In this document: positions 1 to 10,801 of the stretch, piece after piece | Layout of the letters: each line of letters starts with the position of its first letter | Position numbering within the stretch: position 1 is the stretch's first letter | Translations under genes and position numbers: made by a program | Notes under the pieces: model-generated | The model's input: the letters and a program-made list of their open reading frames with translations, nothing else | Databases searched by the model: none | What the model was told of the DNA's origin: nothing | Origin: Formicarius rufipectus | Lineage: Eukaryota > Chordata > Aves > Passeriformes > Formicariidae | Length of the DNA: 64,000 bases | Assembly (NCBI GenBank): GCA_013399695.1 | Contig: VXAU01000303.1 | Span: 310,001-374,000, forward strand | Direction of reading: 5' to 3'

Positions 1-690
1 GTTTGAAGTTCAGTATCAGAGGTGGAAATAGAAAGAGGACAGATGTTAAGGCAGCTGTGTAGCTGTATTCTAACCACAGGGTCATCATTTTTGATGTGAA
101 CTGTGCTCACACCTGCTGGAGGGCATTTCCCGTGGCAGCGATGGGCTCTGGCTTCACTCGCAGACTGCGCCGTGGTGACTCGATGGCAGAACAATGAGGT
201 CCTTGCCCTACTCTGTGTTACAACTGAATGTGTGTGTGTGTGTTAATGTGACACTGGAGTGCTGACCCTAATATCTTTGAGATGTCAGGAACATGAAATT
301 TGGTAATTTCATCAGAGTAAAAGAAGAAAGTAAAACAATGTCTTTAAATTCAGATAAGATTGTACTGTAGCCCAGATATTCAGATGTGGAAAAGTCATTA
401 TTTTGGTTTTCTATAGGGCACTGAGCTAGAACAGAGAAACCAAGAGGAAAAAAACCAAACCACTGTGCACTGTGAACTCCTGGCTAGTTGAAGCTGTTCA
501 CATTTTAAGAGTTTTTCCAGATGTTATCATGCTATTTGAACAGAAATTTCTCATAGTCCTGGTGGAATTGTACAGCTAATAACATTTTACCAGCCTGTGT
601 TTAGAGTTGGGGGTTTTTTTAAGTATTTTGGAGTCCTATGGGTAGTTTATTCAACTGCTGATATGTGGCATCCAGAAAGTAAAGTCTGGC
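1..690. other. Unique non-coding DNA, no gene seen
   Basis: No convincing reading frame and no repeat family recognised. A short TG run lies at about 229-243, and the rest is mixed-composition DNA with AT-rich segments around 295-420. Nothing marks a promoter or exon. Confidence 0.6.
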
Positions 691-771
691 CCTCTGGTGG
701 GGTTAGGGTTAGGGTTCTAACCTCTGGTGGGGTTAGGGTTCTAACCTCTGGTGGGGTTAGGGTTAGGTTCC
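691..771 (+). repeat. Short tandem repeat containing telomere-type TTAGGG hexamers
   Basis: Three head-to-tail units begin with CCTCTGGTGGGG and continue with GTTAGGG-type hexamers and CTAA. They start at 691 (30 bp), 721 (24 bp) and 745 (about 24 bp, degenerating after 768). The first unit is longer than the second by exactly one 6-bp AGGGTT step, so length changes by whole telomere hexamers. The G-rich strand is the + strand, and 699-715 has three closely spaced G runs. Vertebrate telomeres use TTAGGG, but this is a small interstitial motif, not a chromosome end. Reading frames that span it are repeat artefacts. Confidence 0.85.
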
Positions 772-1263
772 TTTGTGCTGGGGCTGGAGGGCACCTCTGG
801 AGATGGCCCCGTGCAGCTGGCACAGCCGTGTCTGTCTTGCACTGGGGATCCCAGAACGGGGTCCAGAGCTCCAGATGAGGCCCCAGCAGTGCTGAGCAGA
901 GGGGAAGGGTGGCATCATCCCAGAAGTGCTGGCTGCCTTTGCCCTGCGGGGCGCCTGCCGTGTGCTGCTCCTGGGCACTCTCCTCCCCACGTGCAGGGCT
1001 GGGCTTTGTCCTCTCTTGTATTTCACGGTTCTGGCTGGCCCCACTGAGATCCTCCTGCAGGGCAGCACAACCCTCTGCTGTGTCCCCTGCTCCGACAGCT
1101 GTGGCATCGTCCCCAGCCAGGCTGGAGATGAGCTCTGAGCCCCAGAGGGGTAATGAGGCTCTGCATCCCTGGCCCCACCCCGGCGTGTCCCGCACACTGG
1201 CCATCAGCAATCCCAGTGAACCTGACAGGATTCTTGTGCCAGTCCAATGCCCTTTTTTCACAG
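772..1263. other. GC-rich non-coding DNA
   Basis: GC-rich sequence with open frames on both strands, as expected from low stop-codon density. No domain is recognisable. Its right edge (about 1240-1263) is a pyrimidine-rich run ending in CAG, described with the exon-like segment that follows. Confidence 0.5.
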
Positions 1264-1329
1264 GATTCCTGTTGATCATTGGTGCAGCATTCCTGCTTTG
1301 CATTCTAACCTTGGCATCAGGTCTGCAGG
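1264..1329 (+). other. Candidate exon encoding a transmembrane helix (unproven)
   Basis: A 66-bp segment lies between a good 3' splice-site context (pyrimidine run with CCCTTTTTTCACAG, ending 1263) and a GTAAGG donor at 1330-1335. In the one open frame it would begin after the first base of a codon and end one base into a codon, making it a symmetric phase 1-1 exon. It would encode about 21 residues, including FLLIIGAAFLLCILTLASG, a classic uncharged membrane-spanning helix. Phase 1-1 exons for single membrane helices are common in vertebrate type I membrane proteins. I do not recognise the protein and find no partner exon at a plausible intron distance. A pyrimidine-AG at about 1390 is only some 60 bp away, too short for a normal intron. 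Chance is a serious alternative. Confidence 0.25.
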
Positions 1330-2473
1330 GTAAGGTTTGCAAATGTTTGGACCATTTCATTAGTCATTGTGTGTGATGCTTTTCTTTATAGTGAGGAAGG
1401 TTTTTTCTGTAAGAACCCCTTTATTGGGTCAGTGCTTTGTTTCCCCATCCCTAGCACAGCAGTTTGGGCCGGCACAAAAAGCCACATCTCATGTCTCCAC
1501 TCATACACACATTATGCTCTTTATAGCAATTTTATCTCTGCACTCCTTTCTATGGAGTCCTCCTGCAGAAATCTTGTTGGCAGCATGCAAAAATTGCCTT
1601 CTCCCATTTCAGCTGCCCCTGTCTTAGTCACTGCTGTCAGTTCTGGAGCTGCTTAGCTGCAGAGAGAGGGGCCTTTAGTGCTTTCCCTCTGCTCTCAGGC
1701 CATTTTTCCTATGCTTCTTTTTTATTCTTTTATTTTATTTGTGGTCCCTGTCATTCTGCCGGGGCAAAGGGGTAAAGAGATGTGACACTAAGTGCGGGGA
1801 AATGCTGTATCTGGAATCTATCTTCCAGACGGCAAGAGAATAAAAATTCATGGCAGGACAGCGGCTGCTGCCACGTTCCCCAAGACATATTGCAGGTAGC
1901 GTTATTTATTGTGGCACGGAGTTCATACAAGTGCTACCTCGAAGCACCCGCAGAGATCCTAAAAAGCCCATCTCGCGTCAGGTGCGGCAGATTTACGGCG
2001 CGGGGTGAGCGGCGCGGGGAGCGCGGCCAGGGCCGTGGGCTGGAGCCCCAGCGCTGACCACAGACCTGCCGGGGGCACGGCCGGGGCAAGGACAGCTCCT
2101 GCTGCAGGCTAACGCAGAGCAGAGCGTGGGCATGGGGCAGCGGTGGCCTCGTGAGCAGAGGGGTGCTCCCTGACCTGGAGGCTGATCTCACCTGGAGATG
2201 TGCCCCAGGTGGGGGCAGTGGGCTGGCCATGGCCATGGGAAACACCAGCCTGAGAGGGACAGGGCAGGGGTCTGCCCGTGGCACGGCTTCCTCCTCGGAT
2301 TCTGGGGCAAAAGGGCCGGTTCCTGGTCATCAGCCCTGCGGGAAAGGGGGGTGTGATGCCCACGTGTGTTCGGCTGTGCAGCTCTGCCCCCTGCCCCGGG
2401 CACTCCCCGCAGTCACAGGCAGGGCAGGCACGGCCCTGATCCATTTCCACCCTCTCAGCTCTCACGTCCTTCT
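1330..2473. other. Mixed non-coding DNA with a small CpG-rich patch
   Basis: No gene recognised. Around 1975-2060 there is a locally CpG-rich stretch, followed by GC-rich sequence to about 2450. Open frames here occur on both strands at once and look like low-stop GC-rich DNA. A T-rich run lies at about 1715-1742. Confidence 0.5.
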
Positions 2474-2537
2474 CAATTGGTTAACACATTCAATAGGTTA
2501 ACACATTGGTTAACCTAACAATTGGTTAACACATTCA
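2474..2537 (+). repeat. Local direct repeat with four GTTAAC palindromes
   Basis: The 19-bp string CAATTGGTTAACACATTCA occurs identically at 2474-2492 and 2519-2537. A partial copy (GGTTAACACATT) at 2496-2507 and a further GTTAAC at 2509-2514 lie between. The four GTTAAC hexamers are at 2480, 2497, 2509 and 2525. GTTAA is the half-site of HNF1-type homeodomain factors, but the same pattern can arise by simple replication slippage. It lies just upstream of a CR1 copy. Confidence 0.85.
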
Positions 2538-2558
2538 GAATTACTGGATATTCCTAAA

Positions 2559-2830
2559 ATGGAGCGAGTTGCCTCAAGTTGCACCAGGGAAGTTTAGAGT
2601 AGATATTAGGAAAAATGTCAGGCTGGAAAGGATTGTCAAGGAATGGAAAAAGCTGCCCAAGGAAGCAGTGGAGTCACCATCCCTAGAAGTGTTCAAAAGA
2701 ATTTGTGGATGTGACACCTGAGAACATGATTTAGTCGTGAACGTGGTGACGGTGCTGGGCTGACAGTTTGACTTGGTGATCTTAAAGGTCTTTTCCAACC
2801 TTAACAAATCTGTGATTCTATGATTCTAAG
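2559..2830 (+). mobile_element. CR1 LINE 3' fragment (sense)
   Basis: About 270 bp match the 3' end of avian CR1 in sense orientation. The segment runs from an AGATATTAGGAAAAA-like stretch, through GAATGGAAAAAGCTGCCCAAGG and GTGTTCAAAAG, to GATCTTAAAGGTCTTTTCCAACC and the terminal octamers TGTGATTCTATGATTCTA. It is 5'-truncated, as most CR1 copies are, and clearly diverged. A reading frame opposite it is not a gene. Confidence 0.93.
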
Positions 2831-3494
2831 TCCAAAGCAGCTCTGAAGGCTGGAGCTGAAGTTCAGGGCTTGTCCTCTGCTAGTCCCCCATGCCCAGGCA
2901 GCAGGCACAGACCTGTTCTGGTCATGGGTTCATGCTTTGGTCAGGGTAAATAACCTACAGCATCTCTTGCATCAGAGACAATGTAGGACCAATGCCTCCT
3001 TAAACCTTGGAGACCTCCTGGATGTTGCTTCCCCATTTCTCTCCTCTAGAGCCCATCTTTTCTCACGATTTTTGAGAATTTAAAGACAAACTCATGTCTG
3101 CAGCTTCTGGAGCCCTGACACAGTGACCACAACAAAAACGAGAGCAAAAGGGAGCAGCAAGTCCTCAGCTCATAAAACCACACACACTCAGTGATGTTAG
3201 CTAAGCTAAAAGCAGCTTTGCACTCCAAGTGCTTGTCCTAACCCTGCCTATGCCCATCAGACATGGATGCTTTTTACAGAACTCACAGATCAAAGGTCTG
3301 AATTTCTGAAGACAGAGGAAGTTATCAGCAGTGACACAGGATCCTCTATCTTGTTATTACAGACCTTCTTTGATGATGGTGTGAGCCAAGCAATTTTCCA
3401 TATGTTTTCCAGCAGTTTCCTAGGATTCATCTCCATACCTTCACATCTTGCCTGTGCCACATGCTTTGCCTGCCATTTACTGCTGTCGGTTTGG
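2831..3494. other. Unique non-coding DNA
   Basis: No gene or repeat family recognised between two CR1 fragments. Composition is mixed. Scattered short open frames have no domain. Confidence 0.5.
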
Positions 3495-3672
3495 AATCAT
3501 AAGATCATGGAATGGTTTGGGTTGGACCTTAAAGCCCACCTCCTTCCAGCCTGTGCCACGGGCAGGGACACCTTCCACTAGCCCAGGCTGCTCCAAGCCC
3601 CATCCAGCCTGTCCGTGGGCCCTTCCCAGGGTGGGGAGTCCCCCCCTCTGGATTGTTCCTGCTGCAGGGGGT
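3495..3672 (-). mobile_element. CR1 LINE 3' fragment (antisense)
   Basis: Begins with AATCATAAGATCATGGAATGG, the reverse complement of the CR1 terminal octamers. It continues through TTTGGGTTGGACCTTAAAG, GGGCAGGGACACCTTCCACTAG and CTCCAAGCCCCATCCAGCC. The far end fades out in a GC-rich stretch near 3670. It is a 5'-truncated retroposon on the minus strand with no coding capacity. Confidence 0.92.
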
Positions 3673-4439
3673 GTGGAGGAGCGGCTGCCCGAGCGATGGG
3701 GGCTGTGACGGGGTTCGGTCCCTGCCTGTGTCCGGCCCAGAGGCTGCTCTCCAGCCTCATAAACCTCGTGCCTTATTCGGAGTCATGGCTCTCCCATGGA
3801 GCCGTCTGTGCCGCTCCGTGGGACGGATAATCCCTCGGCGTGCCTGGTGGAAGCTGCGCTATTGATTTCTGTCTCTCTCTAAACCTCACTTGTGCTCGGC
3901 GCTTGTTCGACATCTGAAGGAATATCCAGTGGGCTCCAGGGGCAGCCAAGGAGCAGAGCACAGGCAGCGGTGCCCGCAGTTGTCTGCCTTGAGTTTGGGA
4001 CGCGCCAACAGGAGGGGGGGCAGTGGGATCCCTGAGCTCTGGTAAAACTTTTGGAAGATTTAAACGAGCGTGACACCACTGGCTCACTCTCTAATCATTG
4101 ATAAAATAGGGGTTTGTGTGTTAGGATTTGATGGTCCATCTGAGGGCATCCAGGGGATGTGGGCTTTTCTTCAATTTACCCTTTGTAAACCACAAGAAGG
4201 CTCCAAATTCCAGGGCCCTTGTTGGCAGGCCATACCTGGCTCTCTGGAAGCACATTTGGGCTGGGTCTCTTGGATTCCCAGTCTCGGGGGTCTGTTACCA
4301 TACCCGGTGTCACCCTCTGCCACACACCCTGTTCCCAGACTGACCCCGGCTCCAAAGAGCTCCTTTATGTGGAGGGAGCAGTGGATGATTAGGAAGGTTG
4401 TGTGGACACTGAAATTGAAGCTTAGAGCCGGGATGAGAG
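3673..4439. other. Unique non-coding DNA
   Basis: No gene recognised. GC-rich up to about 4030, then balanced. Open frames are short, overlap on both strands and carry no recognisable domain. Confidence 0.5.
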
Positions 4440-5300
4440 GGCTGAAAGAGGCAAAAAGGATTTAGCATATTTTTAATTAAAATAACAAGCTGGGACCTGT
4501 CACTATGTAGATTCCTTTGTATCCTGAGTTCTTTCCCTCTTTTCATCTTTGACTTTTTAGATTAGGCACTCTCAGAGCAGGGATCACGTTTTCCTCTGAT
4601 CTGGAAAATGCCTGCATGCTTTGAGCACTGGCATTGTCTATGCAATAATGAAATAACCACAATTTTAGTCTCATTGCTGTCTAACTCCTATCTGCCATCG
4701 CCGGGAGATAGTTAGCACTTAAAATGATTGCACCTAGCACTTACATGATACTTTTGGTTGTTCACAAGTTAATCCTTCTACCACTCTGAGATCAGAACCA
4801 GTATGGTCACTGTAAGAGTTCAGAACAGACAGAGATGGTAACTTTTTCTCCCAAAAAGTAGTGGTGGCCACTGTGTGCTGCAAAAACACAAACCTCATGC
4901 CAGTTTCAACATTTTACAGTAGGGAATTAAGAAAAAATGGCTAATGTGTCATGTTCTTTATTTCTGTTAAATTAGAAATTAATAGATTAAGTCAGATTTT
5001 CCTCTATTAAACATGCACAGGCCGGTTAAAAAGTGAGCCTGTCAATCAAAATGGTGATTGTGTCACATGATTTAAAATTTAACAGTGGCACAACCCAAAA
5101 AAACCAGATCTTTTAAGCAAAGCTTGATCTTCCATCCATGTAATTTGGCATAAAACCTTGGAAAAAAGCAAAGCAAACTGAAGTAATTGCAAAATACAAA
5201 TTTTAATAGAACTAATCCTCTGGAGTATCTCTGTCAGGGGAGTTGAATTTGGATTTGTTTGTACAGATGAGTCTAAACTGAGCACTGGTACCGAGCTGTT
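4440..5300. other. AT-rich stretch, possible conserved non-coding element
   Basis: AT-rich sequence with no coding potential and many TAAT/ATTA cores, for example TTTTTAATTAAAATAAC near 4468. The 9-mer TAGCACTTA is repeated at 4713 and 4735. Homeodomain-type motifs culminate in the PBX/MEIS-type site at 5039-5048. Such composition is usual for developmental enhancers in birds and mammals, but conservation cannot be judged from one sequence. Confidence 0.3.
5039..5048 (-). promoter_or_regulatory. Perfect PBX-MEIS/PREP composite site
   Basis: CTGTCAATCA is the exact reverse complement of TGATTGACAG, the consensus bound by PBX with MEIS/PREP TALE homeodomain partners. A second TGATTG core follows nearby on the other strand (5053-5061). 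A 10-mer can occur by chance in 64 kb at appreciable odds, so function is only suggested by the AT-rich setting. Confidence 0.3.
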
Positions 5301-6057
5301 CCCAGGCTCTGTCTGCTGGGAGAGGTGCTTCTGGTACAGACCAGGAACAGTGGATGTGTTGGTGGAGCCTGGAGAAAGTGTTATTCATTTATGTGTTCAT
5401 CTTGGCCTTAGGGTTTTACCCTTTCCTGAATTATTCTAGGTGGGTATCGAAACACCTGCACTCTCTCTGGCTGGTGGAAACACCCCCCACAAGCATGACT
5501 TTGATTTACTTGTAATTTTTCTTTCCTTCAAATACTTGCAACTACTTGCAAATTTAGTAATCCATTTTCATGTTCCCTGGACATAATTGACAGGGGCTTT
5601 GACACCCAGGTGTGCACTCTGTATCTATGTGAGACCACCAGTGTTTGATTCTGATCACAGCACTCTTCTGCATCATGTTCCATCACAGATGACTTGGCCA
5701 GACTATCCTGGGTTTTCTTTTCTGAAGCTTTCAGACATGAATAGTTTTGCCACTAAATATCTTCCTTCCTCTGATTAGAGGTTCTGTTCTGTTTTAGTGT
5801 TTTTCCAGCGCTAGTGATCGCATTATAACATCTGCTTCAGCTGTACAGGAATAGAAATAGTCTCAGGCGTGTGCACAGGTCAAAGACTTGGCCACTTTTT
5901 CCTCTAAACTGAGTCCAGGTAACTAATTTCTCCAGAGCTGGTCTAAAGCAGCCCTCTGGTTGCAGAGATGAAGGGGGTGAGTGCCAGGCTGGGGGGCTGC
6001 CGAGCCTCTCCATGTCCTTTCCCCATTGGAGCTGGGAGCGGCGTGGGCAGCGGAGCG
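5301..6057. other. Unique non-coding DNA
   Basis: No gene or recognised repeat. Balanced to AT-rich composition up to about 5850, becoming GC-rich as the 11-bp minisatellite is approached. Confidence 0.5.
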
Positions 6058-6707
6058 GGCTGAGTGTGGGCTGAGCGTGGGTTGAGCGCGGGCTGAGCGC
6101 GGGCTGAGCACGGGTTGAGCGTGGGTTGAGTGTGGGCTGAGCACGGGTTGAGCGTGGGTTGAGCGTGGGTTGAGCGTGGGTTGAGCGTGGGCTGAGCACA
6201 GGTTGAGCACAGGTTGAGCGTGGGTTGAGTGTGGGCTGAGCGCGGGTTGAGCGTGGGCTGAGCACGGGTTGAGCNNNNNNNNNNNNNNNNNNNNNNNNNN
6301 NNNNNNNNNNNNNNNNNNNNNNNNNNNNNNNNNNNNNNNNNNNNNNNNNNNNNNNNNNNNNNNNNNNNNNNNNNNNNNNNNNNNNNNNNNNNNNNNNNNN
6401 NNNNNNNNNNNNNNNNNNNNNNNNNNNNNNNNNNNNNNNNNNNNNNNNNNNNNNNNNNNNNNNNNNNNNNNNNNNNNNNNNNNNNNNNNNNNNNNNNNNN
6501 NNNNNNNNNNNNNNNNNNNNNNNNNNNNNNNNNNNNNNNNNNNNNNNNNNNNNNNNNNNNNNNNNNNNNNNNNNNNNNNNNNNNNNNNNNNNNNNNNNNN
6601 NNNNNNNNNNNNNNNNNNNNNNNNNNNNNNNNNNNNNNNNNNNNNNNNNNNNNNNNNNNNNNNNNNNNNTGAGCGCGGCTTGAGCGTGGGCTGAGCGTGG
6701 GCTGAGC
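6058..6707 (+). repeat. 11-bp minisatellite, TGAGCGTGGGY, interrupted by an assembly gap
   Basis: Tandem units of 11 bp (TGAG, then CGTGGGY with C/T and G/A variants such as TGAGCACGGGT) run from about 6058 to 6274 and resume at 6670-6707 after unknown bases. Because 11 is not a multiple of 3, all three minus-strand frames stay open and spell the same 11-residue peptide repeat (...NPRSTHAQPTL...). The long apparent proteins here are therefore repeat artefacts. The + strand is strongly G-rich, with a GGG every 11 bp. Confidence 0.95.
6275..6669. other. Assembly gap (N), 395 positions
   Basis: A run of undetermined bases inside the 11-bp minisatellite. The flanking units are the same family on both sides, so the missing sequence is most likely more of the array. 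Its true length is unknown. Confidence 0.98.
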
Positions 6708-7700
6708 ATGCCTTTGCAGCACCACCTGAAACCACGTACCGTTTGCTCCCTTTGATGGTGTGTTCATAGTCATCCTGGCACGACTCTGATCTTCTCCAGC
6801 TGCATGGCCCTTTAAATCCCCCTTTTCCAATAGGAAGGGGAAAGCGATCTGGTGGAGCCCTTCCCGTCCTTCGGATCCACACTCTTATTAAGGCTCCTAT
6901 CTAATACTTTCTTCCTTTCTGAAGGAGTCAGCTTGATTCAGTACTTTTGGGACTTGGTGACATTAATGTATCTGTTTTATGTAACACGGAGTCATTATTA
7001 ACAGAATCCTAGATCATAAAAAAAGGGATAACGAGGGACGAGGAGGGCTTTTCCCCTTGAAGCTGATGGCAGCGGTGCCGGGGTCAGGGAGCCGCTGCCT
7101 GATTGGGCGCGCGGCCGCCGCAGTGGCATTTCTGCAGTTTCATCAGAAAGTCTAAATAATCCATGTGAAAACTGAGGGTTATTTACAGAAGATATACACG
7201 AGCTGCGTGAGCTCGCGAGGTGCCGAGCATCCCCGAGGCTGCCGTGCCTGCATCTGTGCCGGGTGCTGCTCCTGCCACAGGCACAGGTGGGCCCGCGGCC
7301 GTCCACGCTGCCCCACGGGGGCTGGGGGCATGGGCACAACAACTGGGGAATGGCAAAACGAGAGCAAGAAAGGGGCTCCGGGGAAGGAGGGAAAACGGTT
7401 AGAGAGGTACACTGCCGGTTCAGTGCTGCCCTAGGAAGGAGAAGGTGGGGTAGCCTTAAAATTGATGGGTGTGCACTGCAGGGGTGGGGAGCAGCTCGGC
7501 TCGGGCACCCCAACCTCTGTCCTGACCCGGAGCCCTTCCCTGACAAAAGCTTTGCATTTTCCGTGTTTGAGCGTGGGCTGCCTCTAAGCTAGAAGGGATT
7601 GAAGCAGCAATTGTGGCACTCAGAGGGCTCTAACCCAGAGACCCTGATGTGAGAAGGGGTGAAGTAGCAGTAGAGGCTTTGGCAGTCTCTTCATCTCGGT
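6708..7700. other. Unique non-coding DNA with a CpG-rich core
   Basis: No gene recognised. Around 7040-7330 the sequence becomes CpG-rich and includes GCGCGCGGCCGCCG near 7107. It has some features of a small CpG island but no exon or start could be linked to it. Open frames overlap on both strands. Confidence 0.45.
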
Positions 7701-7898
7701 ATCACAGAATCCCAGACTGGTTTGGATTGGAAGGGACCTTAAAGTCCATCTCCTTCCACCCCCTCCCATTGGCAGGGACACCGTCCACCAGCCCAGGTTG
7801 CTTCAAGCCCCATCCAACCTGGGCTGGGACACTCCCAGGGATGGGGCAGCCACAGCTTCCCTGGGTAAAAACCCTTCAGAATTGTCCAGTACCTCAGA
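7701..7898 (-). mobile_element. CR1 LINE 3' fragment (antisense)
   Basis: Starts ATCACAGAATCCCAGACTGG, then TTTGGATTGGAAGGGACCTT and AAAGTCCATCTCCTTCCACC. It continues through GGCAGGGACACCGTCCACCA, GCCCCATCCAACCTGG and CCAGGGATGGGGCAGCCACA, ending in a degraded AATTGTCCAGTACCTCA. This is the usual 5'-truncated antisense CR1 layout, with no coding capacity. Confidence 0.94.
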
Positions 7899-10801
7899 AG
7901 GTGGGACGCGAGCAAGCCACGCCAGAGGAATTACCAGCCAAGTCCATATGCTCTTGATTGGCATCTAATTTTTCTTTTTTACCTTCAAGTTTTAAACTTA
8001 TTTACAGGGAGCTGAAATGTCTCTTGTGCTTTTTAGATCTCTGTTTTAATAATTTTGCATTTCTTGGTAATTGGTGTTTTGTTATATAGATTGACACATG
8101 AGTATTTGGGGAGGGGGAGGACTTGGGATGTTTCCTCTAAGGTTTTATTAAAGAATCACACACACACTTATGAAATGGTATAAAAGAAATATCAGTGACC
8201 CCATGCACAGCTCCTGTTTCAGCATCACTGATCCCTGGAGGTGGTTGGTGTCCCCCGGCACGGTGGCAGCACTGCCCTGGCGGCGACAGCTTCTCCTGTG
8301 CCAACCCTGCCTGGCATCTGCCCCACAGCAGCGTGGGGAGCCCAGGGCTCCAGCAGGGACATGGGACGTGTCACAGCATACCATGATCCACATCTGGGGG
8401 TCACAGTACTGTTGGTCCAAACCCCCTGAGATATTCCCCAGCTTGGAAGTCTGCAGACTTTGAGAGCCATTCAAGGAGCTGGTGCTCACAGGTGGAGTGC
8501 TGAGTTGGTTGCTGGGTTAGAAACTCCAAACACAGTCCATCCTTCTCTCATCTTAGACTTGTTGCTATTTTAGATTTAGAATTTTACTATAAATCTTAAA
8601 TAAAATAAACCTATTGGCTACTTCTTTAGTTATGTGTCTATTCCAGTGAAGGTTTGGCAAAGTCTTTTGACATTTGTCCTCTTCTGCACACTTAGGAGTT
8701 CTCTTTTATAGCTGTTTTCTTCATTCTGTTCCTGAAAGGAGCACAGTTGTGAGCATGGGAGCTCCCCCTCATCTGGGGGACCTGGTATCAGGACACATGT
8801 TGTCAGGAAAACACCTCTCTTGCTGGTTTGTGACATTTTGCTGCTGACTGAGATCTTAGAGCAGTGCCTGTGCTTCTCCCTTCCCTCTCAGCAGTTCTCC
8901 TTGTGAGGGGCAGTGTAAAGAATTAATCTGTTGTAATTTCTGCTGTTTGCAGAAATGAGATTTATGACAAAGGAAGGACAAACCATTTCCCTGCAGCTGA
9001 ACTTGCCGTGGAGACCGTAACCAAACTGTGTTTGGCTCTGGGGGTCTCTGGTCAGGCTGGGCCATCAGCCTGGGGTTGTGAGATGCAGGTACCTGCAGGG
9101 TTAGAGGTGACGGGAAGAAAAGCACTGTCAGGGCTGTGAGGTGAGGTCCCCAAAGCTCAGATTTGACACAAATGTGTATAGAATATTAAAACTGATGTAG
9201 TTCTTATTTTCCTTAGAATTCTGGCTTCTGATACTCAGTGTTTTCCACCACAACCACAGGTATTGGGAGGGTTTTGTAATGGAAGGGTGAGCTGTGTACG
9301 GCCACAAGCAGGAGCTTTAAGGAAGCCGCCAAATAGGGTGAATAAAACCTCCCCATGACATCTTGGGTTGTTAACTCTAGAGTTGGGTATCTTGGTGGAA
9401 ACCCCATGCCTGAACCCCAAGTGGGGACCTCAAACCCAGCGCTTGGCTGAGCTTGCAAATGGCTCTGTTGGTTCTCTGGAGCAAAGCACGTTCAGAGCCA
9501 CTGGATGTGTTAGTCATAAACCCTTCTTTCAATTTGCTTTGAGATTAAACTTGGCCACAAGGTCACAGCTTAGGGTGAAATTTTGGAACAATTTTCAAAG
9601 CGGTTCATTTGGACACTTTTCAAGTATTTAAATGCAAATACAAATGAATAAATAATTTATGCATTGCCTTAACTGAAAAATATTCTAGTTTAAGAATACA
9701 CAAATTGTCCCACAATTAGTATGGCCTGTCGAAGGAGCAGCTGGCACTTGGGAAAAGCAAGTTCTAAACCTGGGAAAGGGGCCACATAGCCCTTGGTACC
9801 TTCCCAGTTGTGTTTACCTTCATATCTGTTGCTTTGACTGGGCTGTTACGGAGCAAAGGAAACTGTGACAGTACAATAACATGCACCTTAAAAAAAGATT
9901 ATAGAATCTATTACAAAGTTGTTTAAAAATCATTATTATATTGTAATGGGGTTAAATGCTGTGTTTATGTAAGGCTTTAATTCCTGAGGAATTCCAAACT
10001 GTGGGGCCATGATAACAAAACACTCTTAAGTCGGAGACGCGTGTGTGTGTTTATCGTGGGCCAAGGGCTCCTGTGAGCACCCAGCACATACAGGGAAGTA
10101 ATTTATTTTCAGAAAAACACTTTTTAAAGTTTTGTAAGGCTACATTAAATGGAGGAGATTGAATAAAAGTGAAGATAATTTAGAAAAATTAGAAAAAAAC
10201 TGAAAATGTCTATGTTTTGATAAAAAGGCTTTCTCTCAAAACAGAATTTTATTAAAAACCCCACAGTCCAAGTGAAAGGCTTTGCTTACATCAAACAAAA
10301 TATTCATATAAAACCCAAAATATTTTTAGTTTTGCTTCAGGAATATAAATGTTTCCATTGAACATGAAACACTTCTTTCAGGCTCTGGGTTTGACGGTCA
10401 GTTGCTGAACCAGAACAAGGCAGTGGATTCATATCCCTATATCCAAAAGGGATGAGGCTGCAGCAGGGCTCCCAGGGTCCGCACGACCCTGTGCTGGGGC
10501 TGTCTGTGTGTCCTGCCCCTTGTCCAGCTGTGCCAGTCCCTGGACACCAACACCGCTGCCTGGTTTTGCTCTGGGTGCTGCAGCAGGTCATGCTCCTTGT
10601 CCTGGAGCTGCCAAAGGCCACCGTGAGGCCATCAGCCCTTTCAATTACACTGCCCTGAATCCCTTAATCTTCTTAAGTAGCTCCCCTGTTCTCATCTCAT
10701 CACGCTCATTACCTCCTGCAGCATCTCCATCCCAATCCTAATCTGGAGAGGACAGTAAATAGGCTGTTGTGGGGGGAGGGTTCTACTTCTATTCTCTTTG
10801 G
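7899..10801. other. Gene-free unique DNA, partly AT-rich
   Basis: Nearly 3 kb without a recognised gene or repeat family. The 9600-10330 part is AT-rich and includes TTATATTGTAATGGGGTTAAATG-like sequence (9935-9960) and CTTTAATTCCTGAGGAATTCC (9974-9993), which holds the near-palindrome TTCCTGAGGAATT. That part looks like candidate conserved non-coding sequence, but this is an impression from composition only. Confidence 0.4.

Noticed and set aside
1391..1407. A 17-bp micro-exon after the membrane-helix candidate (CTTTATAG ... GTAAGA)
   Set aside because: The intron would be only about 60 bp, below the usual vertebrate minimum. Probably coincidence.
5837..6882. Three overlapping minus-strand frames of about 290-320 codons
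   Set aside because: They are translations of the 11-bp minisatellite and of unknown bases. All frames give the same 11-residue repeat.
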